Part shown: positions 1 to 9,500 of the stretch, in pieces | How the letters are laid out: the number at the start of each line of letters is the position of its first letter | Numbering within the stretch: the stretch's first letter is position 1 | Assembly (NCBI GenBank): GCA_947387485.1 | Contig: CANDNT010000009.1 | Coordinates: forward strand, 1 to 64,000 | Length of the DNA stretch: 64,000 nt | From: Aquimarina rhabdastrellae | Lineage (GTDB): Bacteria; Bacteroidota; Bacteroidia; Flavobacteriales; Flavobacteriaceae | Reading direction: 5' to 3' | The notes under the pieces: generated by a model | What the model was told of the DNA's origin: nothing | Databases searched by the model: none | The model's input: the letters and a program-made list of their open reading frames with translations, nothing else | Made by a program: the position numbers and the translations under genes

Positions 1-73
1 CCATTCCGAACAGAGAAGTTAAGCCCGATAGCGCCGATGGTACTGCGCTCGTGGGAGAGTAGGTCGCCGCCTT
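1..73 (+). rRNA. rrf: 5S ribosomal RNA, 3' part
   Basis: The first bases read CCATTCCGAACAGAGAAGTT and continue into the conserved 3' half of 5S rRNA, ending in the usual GTCGCCGCC run. The 5' half lies outside the window. The gene is the distal end of an rRNA operon, since a strong terminator follows at once. The exact 3' end is uncertain by a few bases. Confidence 0.95.
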
Positions 74-78
74 TTTTG

Positions 79-109
79 AACCCTTCACAATAACTGTGAA
101 GGGTTTTTT
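79..109 (+). terminator. rRNA operon terminator
   Basis: A perfect 9-bp stem (CCCTTCACA at 81-89 with TGTGAAGGG at 95-103, loop ATAAC) is followed by six T. It sits directly after 5S rRNA and is a textbook intrinsic terminator. The rest of the stretch to the next gene at 282 holds nothing recognisable. Confidence 0.93.
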
Positions 110-281
110 GTTTTGTGCATGGTTATAAACCTTTGGGATGAAACGATACTTCATAGAAAGAATCTCAAACAAGAAGAATAAAATAAGCTTATTTAAGCCA
201 TTAACTACACTCAAGCATACTTCTGCTTCAGCTTACTTATAAAAGATTTATTAAATAAAGGTGTTTACTACTTGATTTATA

Positions 282-1001
282 TTATTTAAGAGGCAAGTGT
301 AGAATTACATTGTCTTTATAACTTGCTCCTATTGGAATCTCTGTCGAATTAATCTCAATTTCGTGTGTAGTGAATGATGTCACTTTATTTAAATTGATGA
401 TATAGGAGCGATGAACACGAATAAATTGATACGGAGCTAATACTTTTTCTATATCACTTATTTTATATTTAGAAACAATACGTCGATCATCATCAGTATG
501 GATTTTGATATAATCTTTTAGACTTTCGATATATAATATTGATGTAGGATTTAATTTAAAGTACTTATTGCCTGATTTAATATAAATATCTGAATTAGGT
601 AATATCTGATGAGATGAATTTTGTAAAGTAGCAGTATTATTAGGTGTTGAATCTCTTAAAAAACGATCTATAGCTCTAAAAAAACGCTCAAATGTTATAG
701 GTTTTAATAAATAATCTATCACATCTAAATCATAACTTTCTATAGCGTAATCACGATAGGCTGTTGTAAAAATAGTTTTTGGAGGGTTTTTAAGTGTTTT
801 TAAAAAATCAATTCCGGTTATATGAGGCATTTTAATATCAAGAAACATTAAATCTATTTTTTGTGTATTTAATATTTCGAAAGCTTTAATAGCACTATTA
901 CAAGTAGCAACAACTTCTAGAGTATCAATTTGAGATATATGTTTTTCGATCAGTTTAACTGCCAAAGGTTCATCATCAACAATAAGACATTTTATATTCA
1001 T
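282..1001 (-). CDS. LytTR-family response regulator
   Basis: This is a DNA-binding response regulator of the LytR/AlgR type (239 residues). The receiver domain (about 1-118) has the acidic pair D9-D10, the phospho-acceptor D55 in FLDIKMP and K100 in LLKP. The LytTR DNA-binding domain covers about 140-237. Its start codon overlaps the stop of the sensor kinase by one base (TAATG on the coding strand), so the pair is co-transcribed and probably translationally coupled. The outer-membrane receptor gene that starts divergently at 2302 is a plausible but unproven target. The two domains are unmistakable; the signal sensed is unknown. Confidence 0.93.
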   Translation of the reverse strand: MNIKCLIVDDEPLAVKLIEKHISQIDTLEVVATCNSAIKAFEILNTQKIDLMFLDIKMPHITGIDFLKTLKNPPKTIFTTAYRDYAIESYDLDVIDYLLKPITFERFFRAIDRFLRDSTPNNTATLQNSSHQILPNSDIYIKSGNKYFKLNPTSILYIESLKDYIKIHTDDDRRIVSKYKISDIEKVLAPYQFIRVHRSYIINLNKVTSFTTHEIEINSTEIPIGASYKDNVILHLPLK

Positions 1002-2068
1002 TAGAGTGTTATCTGTAAGTTTACTGCAAAAGTATTGGTTTGAGGAATAATATTTAAGTTATATGAATTAGAATAAATTAAATCTAATTGTTTTCTTATG
1101 TTGGTTAATCCTAGATATCCTTTATGATTGGATTCATAAGTTGTAGCTATTGTATTCATAATATTAAAAGTAAAAAGGTTATCTTTTAAAACGATATCAA
1201 TAGTTATTTCAGGAGAACCACTATCTTCGCCTGCTCCGTGTTTAAAAGCGTTTTCTACTAATGAGAGCAAAATAAGAGGGGCAATCTCGATATCGTAGCC
1301 AATGTCTTTGGAAAAATTAACTTTTAAACGATCGTCATAACGTAATTTTTCGAGAGCGATATAATTTTCTAGCAGACTTATTTCACTACTTAGAGAAACA
1401 TATTTGCGATTACACTTATATAATATGTGGTCTAAAATTTCTGAAAGCTTTCCAATTGATTCGGGTGTTTTTGGGGAGTTATCAAGAGATAACATATAGA
1501 TATTATTAAGTGTATTAAATAGAAAATGAGGATTCAATTGTGCTTTTAATAAACTTAACTCAGCCGTAGCTTTTTCCTTATCTAGTAAGATGCTCTTTTG
1601 AGTAACTCTATTATACTCAATAAAAGTTTTGATAAATGTAAAAATAAGAGAGATGGTAAAGATTTGCGGGAAATAGTGAAAAATTAATTTAGGTAAATCG
1701 GTTAAAATTTCTTGTATAGATTCTGTATAATAAGGTGGTATTCTTACAATTGGTTCTCCTACATGTACTATCATTATCCTTCCTAAAGCAGAAGCTATAT
1801 AATAGATAAATAATAAAAGGATAGCAGTTAACCAGTATTTCTTTTTTTGATAGAATTTAGGAATAATTATATATGCTATTAAATACGATAAAGGAATAAT
1901 AGGCGTCAAATGACAAAGAACATACGTAAATGAGGTTTTAAATGTATGTGAAGTATCTTCATAGGTCGCTCGAGTTATAAAAATGATGATGATTGCAATC
2001 CAAAAGAATAGGTGATGATACCATTTTGGTGAAGCAGAAATGTCAAATTTATTTTCAAATGCACTCAT
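1001..2068 (-). CDS. LytS-like sensor histidine kinase
   Basis: This 355-residue inner-membrane sensor kinase belongs to the His_kinase (PF06580) family that pairs with LytTR regulators. Four hydrophobic segments (about 19-32, 47-70, 78-100, 128-150) form the sensor without a large periplasmic loop. The kinase core has the phospho-accepting His181 in QLNPHFLFNTLNN and a GHKL N-box LVENAFKHG at 270-278. It is the first gene of the two-gene operon. The 233-bp gap to the divergent receptor at 2302 should hold both promoters. A direct membrane or intramembrane cue is likely because no extracytoplasmic domain is visible. Confidence 0.93.
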   Translation of the reverse strand: MSAFENKFDISASPKWYHHLFFWIAIIIIFITRATYEDTSHTFKTSFTYVLCHLTPIIPLSYLIAYIIIPKFYQKKKYWLTAILLLFIYYIASALGRIMIVHVGEPIVRIPPYYTESIQEILTDLPKLIFHYFPQIFTISLIFTFIKTFIEYNRVTQKSILLDKEKATAELSLLKAQLNPHFLFNTLNNIYMLSLDNSPKTPESIGKLSEILDHILYKCNRKYVSLSSEISLLENYIALEKLRYDDRLKVNFSKDIGYDIEIAPLILLSLVENAFKHGAGEDSGSPEITIDIVLKDNLFTFNIMNTIATTYESNHKGYLGLTNIRKQLDLIYSNSYNLNIIPQTNTFAVNLQITL

Positions 2069-2301
2069 AATGTATAGTTATATAGGTAAAACTATAGATA
2101 AAAGTTTGATATAAGCTTGTAGAATTTAATAATGTAGACGAATATGATCTAATTGAAGACAAAATATATAAAATGATAGACGAATCTATATCATTAGGTG
2201 AACTTATACATTTGTCGATTAAATATAAGTGTTTGCCTTTTTCCTTAATACTGTGTTTGACTTAAACTCATATTTGTTGTCGAATTACAAATTAAACAGT
2301 T

Positions 2302-4656
2302 ATGGGAAGAATTATTTTTATAGTTTTCATGTTATGGATTTCTGCTATAAATGCACAAGAAAAAAAGTATGTGATTAAAGGAGAAGTAAGAGAAGAGCAT
2401 TCAAAAATGCCTTTAGAATTTGCAACAGTTTCAATATTAGGTGCTAATGGGGGCAAAGTAATAGAAGGAGGTGTTACTAATGAAAAAGGATTATTCGAAA
2501 TTGAAGTAAAACCAGGAACTTATGATATTAAAATAGAATATATATCATTTAAAAGTGAAATCAAACCTCAAGTCAATATTCAACAAGATATACATCTAGG
2601 TACTATAATATTAACTGAAGATTTAGCGCAATTATCTGAAGTAAATATAGTAGCAGAAAAAACATCAGTTTCGTATAAATTAGATAAGAAAGTATTTAAT
2701 GTAGGAAAAGATTTGGTTATTAAAGGGGGAACAATTAGTGATGTACTAGATAATGTGCCATCGGTTTCTGTAGATGCTGCTGGAGGTGTGAGTTTAAGAG
2801 GAAATGGCAATGTTAGAATTTTAATTAATGGAAAACCATCTGTTTTAGCCTCGGCAGAAGGGTTGGATCAAATTCCTGCAGAGAGTATAGAAAAAGTAGA
2901 GGTGATTACTAATCCATCTGCAAGATATGATGCAGAAGGAACAGCAGGAATAATAAATGTGATTCTTAAAAAGAACAAGAAAAATGGTTTAGGGGGATCA
3001 CTGCAGGTAACTACAGGAATACCTGCAAATCATGGCGTGAATTTGAATATAAATTCTAAAGGAGAAAAATTTAATTTTTTTACAAATTTAGGATATCGAT
3101 ATCTGAATTATTTTGGAGAGGGAGAACAATCTCAACAGTTTTTTGAAAATAATACTATCCAATCTGTTTTAAATCAAACTTCAGACGATAAGAATAATAA
3201 CAATAATTATAATATATATTTTGGAGCAGATTATTATATTAATGAAAAGAATACGTTGACTTTGAGTTATTATCACAATCGTAGAGAAAATAATGATGAG
3301 ACAGCATATAGGTACGAATATTTAAATGCACAACGTGATCTAGATAGTATTACAGTAAGAGCCGAGGATTATGAAGAACCTCAAATAGCAAATCAAATTG
3401 AAGTTAATTACACAAAGACATTTGATACAGAAGGAAAAAAATTAACAGCAAATGTTCAATACGAGTTTTGGAATGATGATGAAAATGAACGATTAACTCA
3501 GATGAGAGAGTTTCCGTCTACAACAAACATAACAACTACACGTAGTAGAGATATAGAGAGCAGTAAAGATTTATTATTCCAATCAGATTTTATTACACCA
3601 TTGTCAAAAAGTAGTAGATTAGAGTTGGGTATTAAAGGTGAAATTAGAAGAATAAACAGTGATTACAAGGTATGGTTTAATGAGGTTTTATCTGATGAGC
3701 TTGATAATTTATTGCATTATGATGAGCGTATTTATGGAGCATATGCACAGTATGGAAATAAAGGAAAAAGATTTCAATATTTACTAGGTATGCGTGTTGA
3801 ACATGCAAACACAGGAAGTAGTGATAGAAAAAATATTTTTAATACAGATAAGAAGTACACCGATTTTTTTCCAACAGTACATTTAACATATTCAATAAAT
3901 GAAAAAACAAATTTACAACTGAGTTATGGAAGAAGAATTACAAGGCCTAGATTCTGGCAATTAAATCCTTTTGGAGGAATTAGCGATGATAGAAATATTT
4001 TTGGAGGAAATCCAGATTTAGACCCTATGTACACTAATGCACTAGAATTAGGAGGATTAAAGAGGATAGGAAAACTGACTCTTAATCCTGCAATATATTA
4101 TCAAAATAGTACTAATTTCTTTGATTTTATTACAACACGTTCAGCAAATGGAGCACTTTTTACAAGACCAGTTAATTTAGGTGATGAAACTAGATATGGA
4201 GCTGAGCTGAATTTGAGTTATAACCCAATAAAATGGTTAAATGTTTCTGGAGAAATTAATTATTATGCATTTAAGCAAGATGGAACATATGATGATATTT
4301 CGTATGATAATGAAGATAAAGCATGGTTTACAAGAGCCAATGTTAGAATGAAGTTTCCTAATAAACTGGCTTTTCAAACGAGTTTTAATTATACTGGAGC
4401 ACGACAAAGCGGACAATCATATACTAGAGATCAATATGTTGTTAATTTAGGCTTGAGTAAAGATTTATGGAAAGATAAAGCTTCAATATCATTAAACGTA
4501 AATAATCTTTTTGATTCTAGAGTAAGAGATTTTACTATAACACAAGATAATTATATAGTAGATGCAAAATCTAAGAGAAGTGGCACAAGAGTAAGTGCTA
4601 CGTTTACATATCGATTTAATCGAAAGAAAAATGAAAGAGATAGATTGCCAGATTAA
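2302..4656 (+). CDS. TonB-dependent-receptor-like outer membrane beta-barrel protein
   Basis: This 784-residue outer-membrane protein starts with a signal peptide cleaved around INAQE. A carboxypeptidase-regulatory-like beta-sandwich (about 22-110) follows, then a plug-type domain (about 120-225, with SLRGNGNVRILINGKPS) and a long barrel of the OMP_b-brl_3 type ending in an aromatic-rich strand. The barrel carries the YGRRITRPRFWQLNPF segment typical of this family. Substrate cannot be read from sequence. It is transcribed away from the LytTR two-component pair, which may control it. An intrinsic terminator follows the stop codon immediately. Confidence 0.88.
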   Translation: MGRIIFIVFMLWISAINAQEKKYVIKGEVREEHSKMPLEFATVSILGANGGKVIEGGVTNEKGLFEIEVKPGTYDIKIEYISFKSEIKPQVNIQQDIHLGTIILTEDLAQLSEVNIVAEKTSVSYKLDKKVFNVGKDLVIKGGTISDVLDNVPSVSVDAAGGVSLRGNGNVRILINGKPSVLASAEGLDQIPAESIEKVEVITNPSARYDAEGTAGIINVILKKNKKNGLGGSLQVTTGIPANHGVNLNINSKGEKFNFFTNLGYRYLNYFGEGEQSQQFFENNTIQSVLNQTSDDKNNNNNYNIYFGADYYINEKNTLTLSYYHNRRENNDETAYRYEYLNAQRDLDSITVRAEDYEEPQIANQIEVNYTKTFDTEGKKLTANVQYEFWNDDENERLTQMREFPSTTNITTTRSRDIESSKDLLFQSDFITPLSKSSRLELGIKGEIRRINSDYKVWFNEVLSDELDNLLHYDERIYGAYAQYGNKGKRFQYLLGMRVEHANTGSSDRKNIFNTDKKYTDFFPTVHLTYSINEKTNLQLSYGRRITRPRFWQLNPFGGISDDRNIFGGNPDLDPMYTNALELGGLKRIGKLTLNPAIYYQNSTNFFDFITTRSANGALFTRPVNLGDETRYGAELNLSYNPIKWLNVSGEINYYAFKQDGTYDDISYDNEDKAWFTRANVRMKFPNKLAFQTSFNYTGARQSGQSYTRDQYVVNLGLSKDLWKDKASISLNVNNLFDSRVRDFTITQDNYIVDAKSKRSGTRVSATFTYRFNRKKNERDRLPD

Positions 4657-4662
4657 AAAAAG

Positions 4663-4692
4663 AGGATGACTAAAATTAGTCATCCTTTTTTA
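4663..4692 (+). terminator. terminator after the outer-membrane receptor
   Basis: A 9-bp stem, AGGATGACT (4663-4671) with AGTCATCCT (4678-4686), is followed by a T run and preceded by an A run. It can therefore act for the receptor gene and, on the other strand, for the small precursor gene that ends at 4714. Confidence 0.9.
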
Positions 4693-4713
4693 AATTGTAT
4701 AAAGTAGTACTTA

Positions 4714-4924
4714 TTAATAAGCACTCAAGCAACAGTTTCTTAAGCATGCTACTGGAAATCCAATAATTAAAGGAGTACAGTCTGAGGCATTAGCACATGA
4801 TTTGCCTGTTAATCCTTGAGATGGATTAAAAGGACAATTACGACTTCCTGCTGCATAAATAGTACGCTGTTCTTCTCTGTTTAATGGCTTAATACCTTTA
4901 AGTGTTTTGATTTTTTTTGATCAT
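4714..4924 (-). pseudogene. Cys-rich natural-product precursor, GG-type leader, frameshifted at A8
   Basis: On the minus strand a clear coding frame reads from LKGIKPLNREEQRTIYAAG through a Cys-rich core to CLRNCCLSAY and two stops. The only ATG (4922-4924) is one base out of phase: it hits TAA after eight codons because of a run of eight A (T run 4911-4918 on the plus strand). With seven A the product is a 69-residue peptide starting MIKKIKTLKG, with a 26-residue leader ending in AAG and six core cysteines (30, 43, 49, 60, 64, 65). The leader matches that of the intact 63-residue precursor at 63294 (LKG near residue 8, IY before the terminal G). It is either a disrupted gene, a homopolymer sequencing error or a slippage-dependent gene. 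No maturation or export gene is nearby. Confidence 0.65.
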
Positions 4925-5251
4925 AATTGTTTGATTTAATGTGATTTGAAATAAAGGTAATAAACAAATACGAAAAATAATAAAGGTTACATGTATAAAA
5001 GAAACGATAAGGCAGAAATATAAAAAAGGCGAATCAAGAAAATGATCGCCTAATTTATTGATGAATGAAGATTTAAATTTGATTGATGATTTTATTGATT
5101 TTTAATTGATGATCGAGTACAAATGTATGTTTAAATCAAAGATGGATAGATAAATAAAAACAAAAAAAGTTTGATGAAATATGTATTTGTTTGATTTGTA
5201 GGTGTTTTTGTTTTGAAAAAATGTATGTGATAAATTTATAAGCTAAAAATA
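4925..5251. other. A+T-rich intergenic stretch
   Basis: This stretch lies between the precursor remnant and the terminator of the efflux operon. I see no coding frame or RNA gene. It contains several GATT/TTGATTTGA-like near-repeats that look like low-complexity A+T-rich sequence. The part next to 4925 should contain the promoter of the precursor gene, but no clear TAnnTTTG element was found. Confidence 0.5.
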
Positions 5252-5292
5252 GTCTAAAAAAAAGGGGATATTTCCCCCTTTTTATTTTTAGA
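5252..5292 (-). terminator. terminator of the metal-efflux operon
   Basis: A long near-palindrome pairs GTCTAAAAA (5252-5260) with TTTTTAGAC (5284-5292) around an inner AAAGGGG/CCCCTTT stem. On the minus strand it ends in a U run. It lies 30 nt past the last gene of the efflux operon. Confidence 0.85.
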
Positions 5293-5321
5293 CAATAAGT
5301 TGATTATTGTTTGATTTTATA

Positions 5322-6503
5322 TTAATGATGATGACCACCCATTTCTCCCGAATTTTGTAATAAAGCACCTTTTAAATAATAAGCACCATTAGTTACGATT
5401 GCAATATCAAAATTATCACCTTCGATGGCTTTAATTTCAATATTTCCGTTTTGAGATACTCCTTTTTCAATTTTTAAACGTTTAAAATGAGTATTGGTTT
5501 CTGGAGTGAAAATAAAATACTCACCATCTTGTTCTATAAGAGCTGCTTCAGGGAGTGTATAACCTAATGAACCACCAGAAAGAATTTTAGCTTCAACAAA
5601 CATTCCGGGTTTAATAATTCTACTAGGATCTTCAAAATGACCATGGATATCAGCGGTCTTAGTATCTTCTTTAATTTTTGTACCTATTAACTCTACTTCA
5701 CCTTGATATTCTTTATCAATTCCTCTTGCTTTAAATATGATAGGACTCCCTTTTTTTACTTTTCCTAAATCTTTGGCAAAAACCTGTAGTTCTACATGAA
5801 TATGCTCATCATCAATAATTTCGTACATTAATTCATTTGAAGCAACAAACTTACCTCTGTTCATGTTATTTTGAGTGATATATCCTGTTATTGGAGCAAT
5901 TACATACAAAAAGTTTTGAATTCCTTTGGTTTGGATTTGTTTTGGAGAAAAACCTATTAAGCTTAATTGAGAAGCATAACTTTCAACAATGTTTTTGGCT
6001 GTAAGATAAGTGCTTTCTGCTGTTTGAAAATTCTTTTGAGAAACAATATCTTGTTCATATAATGACTTTTTTCTTGTGTAATTAGCTTTTTCTGTATTCA
6101 ATTTAATAATAGCCTGAAGATATTGCTGTTGTACGTCAATAAACTTAGGATGTTTAAGAGTAGCAATGATTTGCCCTTTTTTAACTTTTTCTCCAGGTAA
6201 TAAACTTGCTTTTTCTACAAAGGCCTCGATAGGAGCATAGACAGTAGCTTTACTTTGAGGAGGAACTTGAATTTCTCCAGCAACAGCTAATTCATCTTTA
6301 ATTAATTGTTTCTTTGTTTTTCCAATTTCGATATGAGCTAATTTGATTTGTTCTGGAGTAAGTTCAACTTCATTATCACTATGTTCTTCGTTCTCGTGAT
6401 GCTCTTCAACGTTAATTTCTTGAATATCTTTTGGAGATTCTTTTTTTGACGAACAACTTATAAAGCTGCTTATGATGGCTATAGATAGAATGATTTTTTT
6501 CAT
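5322..6503 (-). CDS. RND metal-efflux periplasmic adaptor (CusB/CzcB-like)
   Basis: This 393-residue lipoprotein has a type II signal peptide (lipobox ISCS) and is the membrane-fusion subunit bridging the RND pump and the outer-membrane channel. It shows the barrel-sandwich hybrid halves around KVKKGQIIATLKHP and NFLYVIAPITGYI with an alpha-helical hairpin between them. A His/Glu-rich segment just after the signal peptide (EEHHENEEHSDNE) and a GGHHH C-terminus suggest metal binding. It is the last gene of the operon, 45 nt after the pump gene. Of the family assignment I am sure; the metal specificity is inferred from the pump. Confidence 0.92.
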   Translation of the reverse strand: MKKIILSIAIISSFISCSSKKESPKDIQEINVEEHHENEEHSDNEVELTPEQIKLAHIEIGKTKKQLIKDELAVAGEIQVPPQSKATVYAPIEAFVEKASLLPGEKVKKGQIIATLKHPKFIDVQQQYLQAIIKLNTEKANYTRKKSLYEQDIVSQKNFQTAESTYLTAKNIVESYASQLSLIGFSPKQIQTKGIQNFLYVIAPITGYITQNNMNRGKFVASNELMYEIIDDEHIHVELQVFAKDLGKVKKGSPIIFKARGIDKEYQGEVELIGTKIKEDTKTADIHGHFEDPSRIIKPGMFVEAKILSGGSLGYTLPEAALIEQDGEYFIFTPETNTHFKRLKIEKGVSQNGNIEIKAIEGDNFDIAIVTNGAYYLKGALLQNSGEMGGHHH

Positions 6504-6548
6504 TGTTTTCTTCTTTAAGTTAAATTTCTAATTCAGAAATTAATTGTG

Positions 6549-9500
6549 TTAGTTCTTGTTGATGAAATATTCGTAATCAATTATCGCTTGATTATAATTC
6601 AATACAAGTTCGATAAAATTAGATTTAGCTTGATAATAAGTATCAAAACTTTGTGCATATTGATAGGCGTCTAATTCACCTTCTTTAAAAGCAATCTTTA
6701 ATTTTGAGATATATGCTTCGGTTTTTTTGATGGTTTGTGTATTGATTTTTGTTAATTGATTATCAAGTGTACTAAGTTGTTTTTTTGTATTTTCTAAAGT
6801 ATTTTGAATCGTTAGTGATTGTGTAGCTGTACTTAATTTACTTTGTTCTAGAAGTAGTTTTTGCTGCTTTATTTTAGCATTGGTTGACCAAAACCATAAA
6901 GGAATATCTAGTTGAACTTTAAATCCGTTATAAGCAGTAGCATTACCAGTTTTTCTATTGACAATACCTGCAGTTATTTCTGGAAAAAATCTAGATTTGG
7001 CTACAGCCAATTGTTTTTCTGATACTTCGTTTTGTAAAGTAAGACTATTAGAAAAATCACTAGAAAGCTCTTGATTGAGAGTAGGCAATACCAATTTTTC
7101 TGGTAAATCATTTTTGGGTTGTATAGCATAATCTATTTGAAGTTCTTCTTTAAGACGTGTTTCTACAGCCAAGAAATCTTTAAGTAAACTACTCTTTTTT
7201 ACATTTAAAGAGGCTGTTTTTAAAGCAGTAAGATCATCTTCAAGACCGCTAATCTCACCTGTATCATGTAAGGTGTTAGATAGCTTTTGTATATAAGTGT
7301 TATTCTCTAATTGCTCATTGATTAACTCAAGTCTAGCATACAGATATTGCCATTGTTGATACAGTGTTTTTACATTTTTTTTGAGTTGCCTTTTTGTTAA
7401 AATAGCATTACTCTCTTGTAATTGTATTTGTGTATTAGCAAGTTTGTTTTTTTGGATATGTGTAAGAATTGATCCAAAGTTTTGTTGCAAGTGCAATTCG
7501 GTTTCAGATATATTTTCTCCTACACCTACATCTTGATAACGTATGGTAAACGGATTTAAAGCTATAGCTCCTTTTTTTACAGCTTTAGCATTTTGGACAG
7601 CTAGCGTAGCTCTCTTTAGCATCAAAGAATTTTTTGTAGCCAAAGTCATTGCTTGTTCTTGACTTAATTTTTGAGGTGCTTGTTGTGCATATATAGGATT
7701 AAGTCCCAAACTTAATAAAGCGATAATGATTAAAGTATTTGGTTTTTGTAAACGAGTTTTGCGTTCTATTAATTGATACAAAGCAGGTAGAATTAATAAG
7801 GTTAAAAAAGTCGCCGAGATAAGCCCACCAATAACAACTGTGGCCAAAGGTTTTTGTACTTCGGCTCCAGCAGAGGTAGAAATCGCCATAGGTAAAAAAC
7901 CTAATGAAGCTACCGTAGCAGTAAGTAAAACAGGTCTTAAACGAACTTTTGCACCTTCTATAATTAAAGTAACAATAGACATTTCTGGATGTTCTTTTTT
8001 CAATGTATTAAAATAACTAATCAATACAATACCGTTAAGAACTGCTACACCAAAAAGAGCAATAAAACCGATTCCAGCAGAAATACTAAAAGGCATTCCT
8101 CTAAGATACAAAGCTGCAATTCCGCCAATAGCTGAAAGTGGTACCGCAGTAAAAATCAACAAAGCATATTTAAAAGAATCAAAAGTGATAAATAATAAAA
8201 AGATGATAAGTGCTAGTGCTACAGGAACAGCTATACTTAATCGTTTTTTTGCTTTGTTTAAATTTTCAAATTGCCCGCCATATTTTACAACATAACCTGG
8301 AGGGAGTTCTAATTGTGTATTTAATGTATTTTGAATATCCTTAACAAGACTTTCAACATCTCTATTTCTGGCATTAATACCTATAGTGACCCTACGTTGA
8401 GCATTTTCTCTAGAAATTTGATTAGGTCCATTTTCAATTTTAATAGCAGCTAATTCATTGAGTGGTACTTGAATATTTTGAGATGAATTAATAGTAAGTT
8501 GACTTAAATCTAAATCCTTTTTCGCTTCAGGATAAAGGCGTACTACAAGATCAAATTTACGTTCATTTTCATATACAATACCTGCAATAGCTCCAGCATA
8601 AGCACTTTTGATAATTGTATTAAGCTTATTGACAGAAACACCATAACGTGCAATTTGGGCACGATCGTATTCAATTAATAATTGAGGTAATCCTGTGACT
8701 TGTTCTACATTTAAATCACCGATACCTCGAATAGGTCGGATAAGTTGAGCAATTTGATTTGCTTTTTGATATAAAACTTGAGTGTTTTCTCCAAAAAGTT
8801 TAATCGCAATATCAGACTTAGAACCACTTATCAATTCGTTAAAACGCAATTGAATAGGTTGGGTAAGTTCGATATTAAGACCAATGATTTCTTCTAATTT
8901 TTCTTTCATTAAGAAAGCTAATTCTTGACGATCACTTGAGGTTACCCATTCCTTTTGAGGTTTCATGGCAATCATGATGTCAAAATTTTCAATTCCCATA
9001 GGATCAGTCGGAATTTCGGCAGCACCAATTTTTGAAACCACATGTTTTACTTCAGGAAAATTATCTTTGAGCAGGCGTTCAATTTTTGTAGTAGTATTAA
9101 TACTTTCGGTTAACGAACTTCCTGGTTGTATGCTAGCTTGAAGAGCTAAATCTCCTTCTTCTAGAGTAGGGATAAATTCACCTCCCATGTTAGAAAAAGC
9201 AATACAGCTACCAATAAAAATGATTAATGTAATAGCAATTGCTTTTTTACTATGAGATAATACTTTTTTTAGCAGCGGTAAGTAAACTTTTGCCGCATAA
9301 TTCATGATCTTATCAGCTATAGATTCTTTGATTACAATCTTTTTATTTAGACATAGCGCACTCATCATAGGCACATAAGTAAGTGATAATATCAAAGCTC
9401 CCAGTATAGCAAAACTTACTGTTTGTGCCATAGGAGTAAACATTTTACCTTCGATTCCTGTAAATGCTAGAATAGGTAAGTAAACAATAAGGATAATAAT

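Noticed and set aside
2069..2301. Coding-like plus-strand frame (VEFNNVDEYDLIEDKIYKM) ending TAA near 2266
   Set aside because: It has no start codon before the only internal ATG, is under 55 codons and lies in the divergent promoter gap. It matches no family I recognise.
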